Assembly (NCBI RefSeq): GCF_000003815.2
Contig: NC_049982.1
Location: 5,801,599 to 5,828,470, forward strand
Length of the DNA: 26,872 nt
Direction of reading: 5' to 3'
DNA from: Branchiostoma floridae
Taxonomy: Eukaryota; Chordata; Leptocardii; Amphioxiformes; Branchiostomatidae
Below the pieces are notes generated by a model. The model had not been told where the DNA came from, did not search any database, and was given only the letters and a program-made list of their open reading frames with translations. Made by a program: the position numbers and the translations under genes. This document shows positions 12,401 through 17,924 of this stretch, piece after piece. Numbering within the stretch: position 1 is the stretch's first letter; the number at the start of each line of letters is the position of its first letter.

Positions 12401-15400
12401 TTTAAGTAAGTGTCTGCTATTATTAAACTGTGTACTTACGATCGTGTCTCCATTCGCGTCTTTATACCACATTTCATCGCCGCTGGAGTTCCCGTACGAA
12501 ATACTATATGACGTCAGCCATTGGCTATATGTAGTGTCTCGTCTCCCCTGGGTCCTGATGACACCTATGGTTGACCTTTGCCCCATGTCAAACTGGAGCC
12601 ACTGATCGGCATTATTTGTCCTGGCTATCCATGCCCCAGAAGAGCTCTTGAAGTTCAGTCGCGCGTTCGTGGCTTGATGATTTGCTGACCACTCGGAAGA
12701 CGCTGTGATGGCAGCTGTTTTAACAGAAACATTTGGAAAAAGTGTTAACCCTTTGTCCTTCTGGTACTTTTGTCCTCAAATCTCCCCCCTCAAAGCTGAC
12801 TAAGCAGTTAGCTTTAGTAAAACGTGACTTTATCTGTGCTTTTGCTGCACTGATTTACTTCACCAATTGATGTGGTTAGCTTCGGTATGCAGCATTTAAG
12901 TGAGAAATGACCCAAATCCATTAGATACTGGACCCACATACAGACACACACAGGCATTATATATGTGCATTCCGTATATACACGGTCTCAGCAGGACATA
13001 ACATGTAGAATCCAGTGGTGTCCCACATTTACAATCATTCCTCCTCCTGCTGCTACTACCACTACTGTCATCTTACATCAGCGTAACCACTGCTTCGAAG
13101 GAAAAAAATTAATAGAATTATAATGGACAAGAAAAGTATTTTTAAAGACCATCACATCCTCGGCATGGTTACGGTGGAAGAAGAGAGGGAAGAGCAGAGG
13201 AGACGGGAAAAATTGCGGGGACTCTGTGATGGAGCCTGCTCCCTCAGATCTGATGGCGTGAGTGAGTGGGGATCCCACGTGTAGGTTGGAGCCTGGCCCT
13301 TGGAGCGACTTTTTGGATCTAATTAAGAACTTTGATCGGAGATAGGGGGCGTGAGGGGGTGGCAAAGATCCACAATTAAAATCAATAATCCTTATTGGAA
13401 TATATAATAGATGCTTTTGAATAAAGAACCGTACGAGCAGCTAGGCGAATCGCTCGTTGCATGTACAATGCCATATAGTAGAATCATCTGAATGGAAGCT
13501 TTACCTATTTTCCCGGGTCTGTACACAGAAATACGGAAACCACCGCCGCACATTTCTGCCGAGTTTCCGGCACAAGGCATGTTGCATTCAGAGTCCGGAC
13601 GTGCCGTTCCTAATATGTTGGCGAAGTCGACGTCAGACCCACAGTAGCATTGGTGTGCATTTTCCATACCTACACAAGGACAATAGTCAATATCAAGACA
13701 AAACTTATGATAATGAAAAAAGTAAAACAAGGGCAAGTACATATACAACAAGAAATAGATCTCCTGGCTCCGCGAAATACTTTGAGCTTTTGCAAATATT
13801 TTTGTTTTATTCATTATTGTTATTTAAACGCAAACACTGTGTATATGCATTTTCGTGCCAGCCTGTGGAATACACTTTTTACCGGAGTAAGCCAACTTTA
13901 ACGTTATGTCCTGCCAGTCTCCTATTACACCATCTTGTGCCTCACAACCCATGAATCTACAATGCTTAGATAACGACGGACACACACCAACACACGCAAA
14001 GACTGAAAACAGTATCTCCGACTATTGAGAGGTAATGAAGAAGTTAAGGTAACAACATTTCATATATGAACTTATTTGACAAATTCAAAACGTTAAGCCA
14101 GACCATAGCTCGTAGAGCATGTAATTGGGAATGCATTCAGTTCCTAGCAATCATGATAACCTATGACGAGAAAAAGCTACATGTATATAACGTTATATAT
14201 TCATGTCATACCTAGGCCACAATAAAGTTCGATATAGGTGTTTTGGATCGGGTGATTAAAAGCCGTATCACACAACCTTCGAAGTTTTATCACACAGGTT
14301 TCAATCGAATTATTCGAACGTACTCTGCGCACGCCGAGTGCGGTGCGATCCAAAATTCGAATACTCGGAACATTGCTGTTATAACAATTTTGGTTCGAGG
14401 GCACCAAATTGTCTCAACTTCTGGCGAGTTTCGCATCGAACCATGTGTTTTTGTTCATGTGGGTATGGCATAGATAGAATACAACACGGTGTATTCCGCA
14501 TCACCCTCGGTCCCAGCTCTCCCTTCGGTCTTCGGGTGATCCTACCCACAGTTGGGCTGGTACCTTGGGTGATATGGAATACACCGTGTTGTAGTCTACT
14601 ACATGTGTCTAACCGTAGTAGATGTATCCGTTATTCTTGCAGTGAAGTCCGCAGGACTTGATGTCATTTTTCGAGGTGTATTCATACGGTAGCACGCGGC
14701 TGCTGGTGCTGTCCTCGTAACACCCCATGTACTCCGCTGAGTAGGAAGGGGAAACAAATAACATACAAATTACCAAATGTACGCCTACGTACGTGGCGTC
14801 AAACCTAGCCAGATGACGTTGACCAATCCGAAGTCCTTATTTCATATTGAGTATGGCGCCGTAACTTCATAGAAGCACAAGTGTTGAAAAATTAATATCA
14901 TGCAGTAAGGTAATAGAATAATGGACCCTTTCTACGGTCTCGTGATGTAGACGTAGAGGGTTCTTTTTGTTAACATTTGTTATGAAATGGTTTTGCTTCC
15001 TCATTCGTTATTACAACAATGGTCGAGTCTTATGTCGGGACATGTCATTAACTCGATAAATCAACACGGTCCACTCGGCGTTGATTATGTCACATTGCTG
15101 GGCGAAAACGGGTCTCGAATCTATGCTGAACAATGTACCATCTTACATCTGAAAGACTAACAAGGAAAATTGTGACAAATATTTATATTTATATTTGATT
15201 AGTTGTTTTGATCGGTAATAGCTTGTCAACCACAACATTTGCCAGCATTTGCGAGCAAACTTTTGTATCTTATTCCTAGCAATTACAACCTAATACAATT
15301 TCAGGGGTCGAACAGTGATAATCAGAATCATAGGAAAGTATGAAATAATTGACTTTCTGTTTACAACAGGAGGAGGACAAATAGAGAAAAACAATACCTG

Positions 15401-15467
15401 CTTGATTGGGCTCCATGTACAGGAGCAACAGGAGTAGCGCCAACCGAACAGTGCTGTAATCAGGCAT
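11..15467 (-). CDS. Secreted multi-domain lectin-like mosaic protein gene (16 exons seen, 3' end outside window)
   Basis: Sixteen exons can be joined in one frame: 15398-15467, 14614-14736, 13505-13669, 12440-12714, 11242-11383, 9901-10216, 8101-8402, 7368-7692, 6497-6783, about 5558-5766, 4814 into the gap at 4963, 3949-4395, 3026-3310, 2049-2288, 1279-1470 and 11-406. The order is signal peptide, WSC, F5/8C, two LamG-like, fucolectin, discoidin-like, WxxW, FAMeT-like, and a Cys-rich domain. Resolved domain boundaries are phase 1; internal introns are phase 0 (F5/8C), 2 (both LamG) or 1 (WSC, FAMeT). Most of these families bind glycans, so an extracellular or mucus role is inferred. No transmembrane segment is seen beyond the signal peptide. 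The last exon ends in a donor, so the protein continues beyond position 1. Uncertain points are the missing fucolectin residues in the gap and the choice of donor for two exons. I do not recognise a named gene. Confidence 0.85.
407..1278 (-). other. Intron between exons 15 and 16
   Basis: Apart from the decayed exon copy at 1091-1215, I see nothing coding here. Short open frames on both strands carry no recognisable motif. Confidence 0.7.
1091..1215 (-). pseudogene. Decayed tandem copy of the end of exon 15 plus flanking intron
   Basis: Bases 1091-1215 repeat 1222-1357 with an offset of about 131 bases and scattered changes. The source covers the last 79 bases of exon 15 and 57 bases of the following intron. 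Read on the minus strand in the exon frame, the copy keeps FRFPCR but has TGA where exon 15 has GGA (in YSTG), so it cannot substitute for the exon. It also lacks the exon's 5' part and acceptor. Confidence 0.8.
1279..1470 (-). CDS. Exon 15: farnesoic-acid-O-methyltransferase-like domain, second half
   Basis: Acceptor GTCTTTATCAG, donor AAAG|GTATGT, phase 1 at both ends, 63 whole codons. It reads VSADEYRGFRISWTEDG, IAVGRDGE, PFMQWQDPDPL and YLGYSTGFGSAGEFRF, the standard C-terminal half of the FAMeT-like domain. A decayed partial duplicate lies directly downstream at 1091-1215. Confidence 0.92.
1471..2048 (-). other. Intron within the FAMeT-like domain
   Basis: Phase-1 intron. No repeat or exon recognised; composition is AT-rich. 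Confidence 0.7.
2049..2288 (-). CDS. Exon 14: farnesoic-acid-O-methyltransferase-like domain, first half
   Basis: Acceptor ACTTTTACCAG, donor CCAA|GTAAAT, phase 1 at both ends, 79 whole codons. It contains FSVKANSDVHIALSSQG, YEIVFGGWGNTESVIRR and a closing EAKVTASTPS. V.A..D.HIALS and YEIV.GGWGNT.SVIRR are the hallmark strands of the Methyltransf_FA (FAMeT) family. Despite the name, this domain often occurs in secreted animal mosaics, where methyltransferase activity is doubtful; a binding role is more likely here. Confidence 0.9.
2851..3022. repeat. Two-copy tandem duplication (period 102) beside the WxxW exon
   Basis: Both copies start gtgtgtcaaatatggtta and contain ggaaaccarttggcaaagaa followed by tgtctgtatcaaca. 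Copy 1 begins at 2851 and copy 2 at 2953. Copy 2 ends at the WxxW exon donor. The rest of this intron (2289-2850) shows nothing I can name. Confidence 0.85.
3026..3310 (-). CDS. Exon 13: WxxW domain (mucin/CILP type)
   Basis: Acceptor GCTGTTTCAG, phase 1. The translation begins AYQCTSWTNWFDRDDPSG, then REGNPGQICSDPSAIQARV, a TGQ block, GFVCKN, CLDYEVRFCC. This is the Mucin2_WxxW domain found in gel-forming mucins and cartilage intermediate layer protein, and it is complete in one exon. Two in-phase donors are possible: T|GTACGT ending at 3026 (better consensus) and A|GTGGTT ending at 3035, differing by three codons. A 102-bp-period tandem duplication abuts the donor. Confidence 0.9.
3521..3817. 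other. Assembly gap in intron
   Basis: 297 N in the intron between the second discoidin-like exon and the WxxW exon (intron 3311-3948). The remaining bases show no domain I can recognise. A small exon could be hidden, but the phases on either side (1 and 1) do not require one. Confidence 0.95.
3949..4395 (-). CDS. Exon 12: second discoidin-like (galactose-binding fold) domain
   Basis: One 447-base exon, phase 1 at both ends (148 whole codons), with donor TCAG|GTAACT. The acceptor is GTGAAAG, chosen because it keeps phase 1; an alternative AG at AACTAG would be phase 0. It begins NDAGWLTLDFGS and contains ASKTLDGNLLTYWRPTG, FVTFDLQDYYWLSKIRVVS, ARYWQ-like SRYWQVDITQT and AEIQLYGRS at the end. 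This is a complete beta-sandwich of the F5/8C superfamily but a different branch from exons 4-5, with no cysteines and no internal intron. Ligand unknown. Confidence 0.85.
4814..4962 (-). CDS. Exon 11: fucolectin (FTP) domain, C-terminal part (5' end lost in gap)
   Basis: The exon is open up to the gap at 4963-5262. It reads RTITVDCDQPITGRYVSVQL and LTLCELEVYEFQ, the standard end of a fucolectin domain (cysteine, GRYV, LTLCE.EVY). The donor is CAAG|GTAAGA in phase 1. Exons 10 and 11 together show about 118 residues of a domain that is usually near 145, so some 25-30 residues, including the acceptor, are hidden by N. The gap length may be nominal. Confidence 0.85.
4963..5262. other. Assembly gap inside the fucolectin domain
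   Basis: Three hundred N. It removes the middle of the fucolectin domain and the 5' end of exon 11. Open frames running across it are artefacts of N. Confidence 0.98.
5321..5343. repeat. Short dispersed repeat, copy 1
   Basis: gtacaataaaggtcttcatt plus cat. The same block occurs at 8771-8793 with one change. It resembles a transposon end, in an intron next to the assembly gap. Confidence 0.5.
5558..5766 (-). CDS. Exon 10: fucolectin (FTP) domain, first part
   Basis: Acceptor CTTTATGTAG, phase 1 in. It begins NNIAVGNLATQISTY, then ASNAVNG, HCSHTEANAEPWWKLDLGG and a strand ending LLNRN. This order (NIA.G..AT.S..., A.NAV.G, CSHT, PWW.LDLG, NR) is the fucolectin/tachylectin-4/pentraxin-1 family, which binds fucose with bound calcium. 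The 3' end is uncertain: ATA|GTGGGT ends at 5558 (phase 0), whereas GTGG|GTACGG would end at 5554 (phase 1). The family's next stretch lies in the assembly gap. Confidence 0.85.
5879..6121. mobile_element. MITE-like element, TTA-flanked, PIF/Harbinger-like
   Basis: Ends are long inverted repeats (about 50 bp): left AGATGGTATCTTACTGCAC, right end reversed AGGTGGTATCTCACTGCAC, continuing to a shared GGGGTTCG/AGGGTTCG. The 3-bp direct repeat TTA flanks it at 5876-5878 and 6122-6124. No coding capacity. TWA target sites are typical of PIF/Harbinger; the superfamily call is inference. It lies in the intron between exons 9 and 10. Confidence 0.75.
6497..6783 (-). CDS. Exon 9: LamG-like domain 2, second half
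   Basis: Acceptor GGGTTTACAG, donor ACAG|GTGAGC, phase 2 in and phase 1 out, 95 whole codons. It includes PNQWNFVGLTYNYNTG, LKLWYEGLEL, FQGRVSCVQVYDVALN and a closing AAKLCTG, parallel to exon 7. The upstream intron (6784-7367) has a strikingly purine-rich transcript-strand block at about 6835-7010. Confidence 0.9.
6784..7367 (-). other. Intron within LamG-like domain 2
   Basis: Phase-2 intron. Bases about 6835-7010 are almost entirely C/T on the plus strand, so the transcript is purine-rich 50-230 bases upstream of the acceptor. No exon or transposon ends seen in the rest. Confidence 0.7.
7368..7692 (-). CDS. Exon 8: LamG-like domain 2, first half
   Basis: Acceptor GTTTCCTAG, donor CCAG|GTACGG, phase 1 in and phase 2 out, 107 whole codons. 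It opens AAQPVGLWPLNK and includes ISGNGNDVTG, MSGSSTSYIEVPD and LDTRYSLTILASVYPTG. It matches exon 6 along its whole length, with shared blocks such as WPLNK, GSSTSYIE and LDTRYS. Function as for exon 6: a ConA-like module expected to bind glycan or protein ligands outside the cell. Confidence 0.92.
8025..8073. repeat. Near-perfect 49-bp palindrome
   Basis: Arms of 24 bases (tagcctccatagtaggctct... and its complement) around a single central base, with one mismatch. In the transcript it would form a hairpin 27 bases after the weak donor of exon 7. Confidence 0.85.
8101..8402 (-). CDS. Exon 7: LamG-like domain 1, second half
   Basis: Acceptor CTTGCTAG, phase 2 in, phase 1 out. Key pieces are LNEWNFVGMTYNY, KVKLWHDG, RVGSRDGDDRTLQGRVACLQ and a closing AAKKCKG. 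The repeated W.FVGMTYNY and GRVACLQVY strands complete the ConA-like fold begun in exon 6. The donor is AAAG|GTCAAT, a weak match beyond the GT, and a near-perfect 49-bp palindrome (8025-8073) starts 27 bases after it. Confidence 0.9.
9078..9303. mobile_element. MITE with long inverted ends and 5-bp AACAG target duplication
   Basis: Left end CAGGGGTGCCTATAG, right end reversed CAGGGGTGCCTAAGC. The inverted similarity runs about 60 bp and includes gaaccctatgagattcgtt on both sides. AACAG is found immediately outside both ends (9073-9077 and 9304-9308). No coding capacity. The CAGGG terminus is hAT-like, but a 5-bp duplication is shorter than the usual 8, so the superfamily is left open. Confidence 0.85.
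9665..9764. other. Assembly gap (100 N)
   Basis: Exactly 100 N, the usual placeholder for a gap of unknown size, in the intron between exons 6 and 7. Confidence 0.98.
9901..10216 (-). CDS. Exon 6: LamG-like (concanavalin-A-like) domain 1, first half
   Basis: Acceptor GCCCCTAG, donor AAG|GTAAGA, phase 1 in and phase 2 out, 104 whole codons. It opens VAPVGFWPLNK and includes VSGYGNDATG, LSGSSTSYIEIPN, LDTRYSMTILAYFYPTG and VHLWQ. This is the Laminin_G_3 type of ConA-like jelly roll, found in many lectin-like animal proteins. It is closely similar to exon 8, with the same intron position and phase, so the two LamG domains arose by duplication. The intron to exon 7 contains a 100-base gap at 9665-9764. 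Confidence 0.92.
10405..10671. mobile_element. Decayed MITE of the same family as 5879-6121
   Basis: The right end reversed reads AGGTGGTATCTCACTGCACT and continues to GGGGTTCG, as in the element at 5879. Internal sequence tacgtattacgcaatatcta is also shared. The left end (TGGTTTACCTTGTGCACTA) is badly diverged. TAA lies outside each end (10402-10404, 10672-10674). Intronic, between exons 5 and 6. Confidence 0.65.
10984..11216. mobile_element. MITE with CCCCCTTT inverted ends, TAA-flanked
   Basis: Left end GACCCCCTTTACACTAG, right end reversed TACCCCCTTTCCACTAG. The similarity continues inward for about 50 bp as far as tgcgacctaaa-like sequence. TAA occurs at 10981-10983 and 11217-11219. It ends 25 bases from the exon 5 donor. 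PIF/Harbinger-like by target site; a different family from the AGGTGG elements. Confidence 0.75.
11242..11383 (-). CDS. Exon 5: F5/8 type C domain, C-terminal part
   Basis: Acceptor CACTCCTCCAG, donor GAAG|GTACGG, phase 0 in and phase 1 out. It begins VFTGNSDSSSLV and contains HARYVRFRPVTWNGHISTR, the conserved end of F5/8C domains, which normally closes with a cysteine a few residues later. Here it reads RADIGEG and the cysteine is missing, matching the missing N-terminal cysteine of exon 4. A MITE-like element begins 25 bases beyond the donor. Confidence 0.9.
11501..11620. repeat. Small inverted-repeat element in intron
   Basis: attggcatttgtttg (11512-11526) is repeated inverted at 11594-11608, and atgagt/actcat extends the match outward. 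Between them lie about 65 bases with a T/A-rich loop. Target duplication not clear. The rest of intron 11384-12439 shows no exon I recognise. Confidence 0.6.
12440..12714 (-). CDS. Exon 4: F5/8 type C (discoidin) domain, first part
   Basis: Acceptor GTTAAAACAG, donor ATC|GTAAGT in phase 0, 91 whole codons. Recognisable pieces are AITASSEWSANH at the start, ARLNF, GAWIAR, DQWLQFDMG, IGVIRTQGR and YSISYG, the signature beta strands of coagulation factor V/VIII C domains, which bind phospholipids or glycans. The usual N-terminal cysteine segment before ITASSEW is absent. No cysteine is present in this exon. The domain continues in exon 5. Confidence 0.9.
12715..13504 (-). other. Intron between WSC and F5/8C
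   Basis: Phase-1 intron with no exon, transposon end or structured repeat recognised; a short CA-rich stretch lies near 12940. Confidence 0.65.
13505..13669 (-). CDS. Exon 3: WSC domain, second half
   Basis: Acceptor TTGTGTAG, donor ATAG|GTAAAG, 54 whole codons, phase 1 at both ends. It begins MENAHQCYCGSDV and ends GGGFRISVYRPGKI. It supplies five cysteines (QCYCG, ECN, PCA, MCGG), giving the full eight with exon 2. The pattern QCYCG...C..PC.G.....CGG...SVY is the classic WSC C-terminal half, so the domain looks intact. It is followed by an F5/8C exon. Confidence 0.9.
14480..14593. repeat. Inverted-repeat (hairpin) element in the WSC intron
   Basis: tacaacacggtgtattcc (14480) is repeated inverted at 14576-14593, and the match continues inward (catcaccc/gggtgat, ggtcccagc/gctggtacc) so that almost the whole 114 bp can fold. 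No clear target duplication. It starts 20 bases after the exon 2 donor. The remainder of intron 13670-14613 shows nothing recognisable. Confidence 0.8.
14614..14736 (-). CDS. Exon 2: WSC domain, first half
   Basis: Acceptor is CTACTCAG with 40 whole codons, phase 1 at both ends. The translation starts EYMGCYEDS and contains the first three cysteines of a WSC domain (GCYED, SCG, HCK), ending NNGYIYYG across the splice. WSC domains are eight-cysteine carbohydrate-binding modules known from yeast stress sensors, fungal enzymes and animal polycystin-1-type proteins. The donor is a weak G|GTTAGA and sits in the loop of a 7-bp inverted repeat (14615-14621 with 14596-14602). An inverted-repeat element starts 20 bases beyond it. 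Confidence 0.88.
14737..15397 (-). other. Intron between signal peptide and WSC
   Basis: Phase-1 intron. It holds a diverged repeat (about 14805-14900) also seen at about 8803-8900. No exon recognised. Confidence 0.65.
15398..15467 (-). CDS. Exon 1: start codon and signal peptide
   Basis: Codes for 23 residues beginning MPDYSTVRLA, followed by an uninterrupted run of six leucines and then YMEPNQA. This is a short signal peptide: one arginine at residue 8, a leucine core at 11-16, small residue at the end. The ATG has a G at -3. An in-frame TAA lies 69 bases upstream (15534-15536) with no other in-frame ATG between, which supports this start. The exon ends CAG|GTATTG in phase 1 and joins the WSC exon to give an alanine codon. 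The 5' untranslated region cannot be bounded; a non-coding upstream exon is possible. Confidence 0.8.
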
Positions 15468-15966
15468 GGCGCGTCTGTTGGTCCTCCTGTGATTGGCATG
15501 TATACATGGGAATGATAGTCCATTTGTGCAAATTTATCGTCATAAATAGTAATGATGTGTTATAGTTTTTTAAAACAAATTATTACTTTATGGTAACGTT
15601 ATTACTTAATGGTAATGTTGATAATTGCTAATTTTAGCCTTGACGTGTATCGATCCTTGACAAGCATGTTATGTTACGGTAGTTTAAGACTAAAACAAAC
15701 TTAATTCAGTCGATTTTACTGCTTATGTATGTATCAATAAACCATTGTATAAACAAGGCGGGATCAGGGCGTTATTAGAATATTGCTACTGTATAATGCA
15801 ACTACCGCTAAATCCAGAGTCAATGTCAACTTGCCAATACAATATGATAATTATGTTTTTTTGATTCAGGTCTCTAGAAAAAAAAAACTGTCTGTAGAAC
15901 CAGGACATGAGGTTGATTCTCCCTTTCAGAATTCTGAGGCACATCCAGACAGCGTTATGCAAAATA
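15468..15966. promoter_or_regulatory. Upstream flank of the mosaic gene (promoter expected here, not pinpointed)
   Basis: Sequence directly upstream of the start codon, AT-rich. No convincing TATA box or initiator at a fixed distance. If a non-coding first exon exists, the promoter is further upstream. Confidence 0.25.
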
Positions 15967-16106
15967 CTTGTGCATTTAAGTTCGCAGGGGTTTATTTTCG
16001 CGGTAGCGGGAAAAAAGACCTTTCGTGGTGGTTTTATGTTCGCGGTGAAGTGGTCACCGCGAAAACCGCGAAAATTAATCCACCGCGAATATTTCTGCAC
16101 TTACAG
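15967..16106. mobile_element. Short TA-flanked MITE, copy 1
   Basis: Ends are C(T)TG-GCATTTAAG on the left and, reversed, CTGTAAGTGCAG on the right, with TA outside both (15965-15966, 16107-16108). The inside is rich in ttcgcgg/ccgcgaa. The same family is at 22235-22434. Tc1/mariner-type by target site, by inference. Confidence 0.65.
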
Positions 16107-16844
16107 TACTGCATTCCGTCACCTACAGCCTGTGAGATTGGCGGTTATGGTAACGAAGGAAGATAATGTTCAAATATCTGACGTCATCATCTGACCACTG
16201 TAAACCTGAAAACCTCTGTAAGTTCGTCTACACATGTTTTAAGAAGAGAAATGATGCATGTAAACTATAGTATATGTATAACTTTTCGTTTGCTATCTTT
16301 TGTATCAAACTGAATGATTTTGGCACAAATGGAGCATGAAAATGCAATAAACGTTATTGTCATTGTCATTGGTGATCACGGGCTTTGGTGTCATGGAAGT
16401 GGACATGTTTGTCAGAAACTCTGCGCTCAGTATGATATTGATAGATTTAGAAGGTGCCCCTTCGTTGCTTGTCAGCTATATTATCAGCGTTACACGCCCT
16501 TACATGCAGGCTTTACAGCTGGCGCGACTGATTTTCTGACTGAGTTGTTGGTAAAAGAGTGAATCACGAGATGGCTGGCAATTCTAATGTGGCAAAATAT
16601 ATCCGGCTGATACAAAAGACTAAGCCACACGGCCAGTGTCCCTCCAAGTAGCTACGTAAAATAATCCAAGCATATATTAATTTGAATTTTCCAACAAGTC
16701 ACTTTATGGGGGAGGGAGAGGGGTCCCCATTATCTCAAGTTTGCTGTCTGTCAACTGAGCATCTAGCTCTTACAATGGGGTGAGTGGAACAAACTGCATT
16801 GTACCTGCTACAACAACATTCAGGGGATTAGACAGATTGGACCG
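16107..16844. other. Intergenic stretch
   Basis: Contains atgcaataaacgttattgtc with a repeated tcatt tail near 16340-16375, which resembles the 3' end of a non-LTR retroelement. Open frames here show no known domain. Confidence 0.4.
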
Positions 16845-16847
16845 TAA

Positions 16848-17600
16848 AGGTGGGCTCCCACTGCACTCGCGTCACGCTTGCGTAGCTTCGGGGTTCGACA
16901 ACGCAGACGTAACCCCGCGGCACCTAGAGGTGACGCGAGCGAACCTAGAGGTGACACAAGCAAACCTAGAGGTGACACAAGCAAGCGCGACGTTTTTTTG
17001 GAAGTTAAAAAATAACGCAAGTGGCAAGATGCCCCAACAGTGACCCAAGAGTGACACAACAGTGACCCAAGAGTAACACAACAGTGAAACAACAGTGACG
17101 CCAACATGCCTTCAACAGTATCAAGGTTATATTTTGTCTATTTCCTATTAAAACGTAGGAAATATAAAGATTTTTCATTTGTGAAATATGCAAATTAACA
17201 CACACCATTACACATACTTGTTGCAAAACACATAAGCGATGGAGTCAAATCTGGTATATGGTTCGTGTCCATTCATTTGGGTTACTTCTTTTATAAAAGT
17301 CTTTCAAGGTTATCATATAACATATAATGCATAAGTAACATTCATAAGCATAAGCATCATCACAAGGGAAATTATTTCATTATAAATCTCATTTTTAGGC
17401 GTTTTCATCATTTTACAGTGATTTTTCATACATTGACAACGCTGCGACTTCCGATAACCTGTCAATTTAGTCTAGAAACGCAACAGTGACGCATGTCAGT
17501 GGGAGCGCAACAGAAAATCGGCGAAAATAACACAACAGTGACACAATGAACGAACCCCGAAGCGACGCAAGCGTGGCGCGAGTGCAGTGGGAGCCCACCT
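16848..17600. mobile_element. 753-bp element with 50-bp inverted ends, TAA-flanked
   Basis: Left end AGGTGGGCTCCCACTGCACT, and the right end reversed begins with the same 20 bases. Similarity continues through cgcttgcgt to cttcggggttcg, about 52 bp with few mismatches. TAA is at 16845-16847 and 17601-17603. Inside are three 21-bp units (cctagaggtgacacaagca type, about 16917-16985) and short cagtgacccaagagtgac repeats (17038-17102). No transposase frame, so non-autonomous; related to the elements at 5879 and 10405. Confidence 0.85.
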
Positions 17601-17924
17601 TAAGTCTTGCCTTACTATCCAGAAGATTTGCTTCGGCGCAGGCCGTCTGGCTGCAGCTGCCAATCACGGAGAGAATCTGAGTTTTGCTCTTTTTTCTTTT
17701 ATGATGTTAAACGAGAACATTGCGCCCTATCCTGCCTAGAAATGTTGGGACTACTGGTATATAAATTAATATACCGTTTTACCGTCTTAAAAAAATTCGC
17801 ACTTCACGTGACAATGGCCTGATCCTATTAACATGATGTATCTTGGACCCTGCAACTTGGGTAATGTGATAATACTACAAATGTATTCTATAATTCAAAA
17901 ACTATTATATTACACGATGATTCT

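Noticed and set aside
16780-17107. Repeat-containing open frames on both strands
   Set aside because: The repeated peptides come from 21-bp DNA repeats inside a MITE-like element; a coding role is unsupported.
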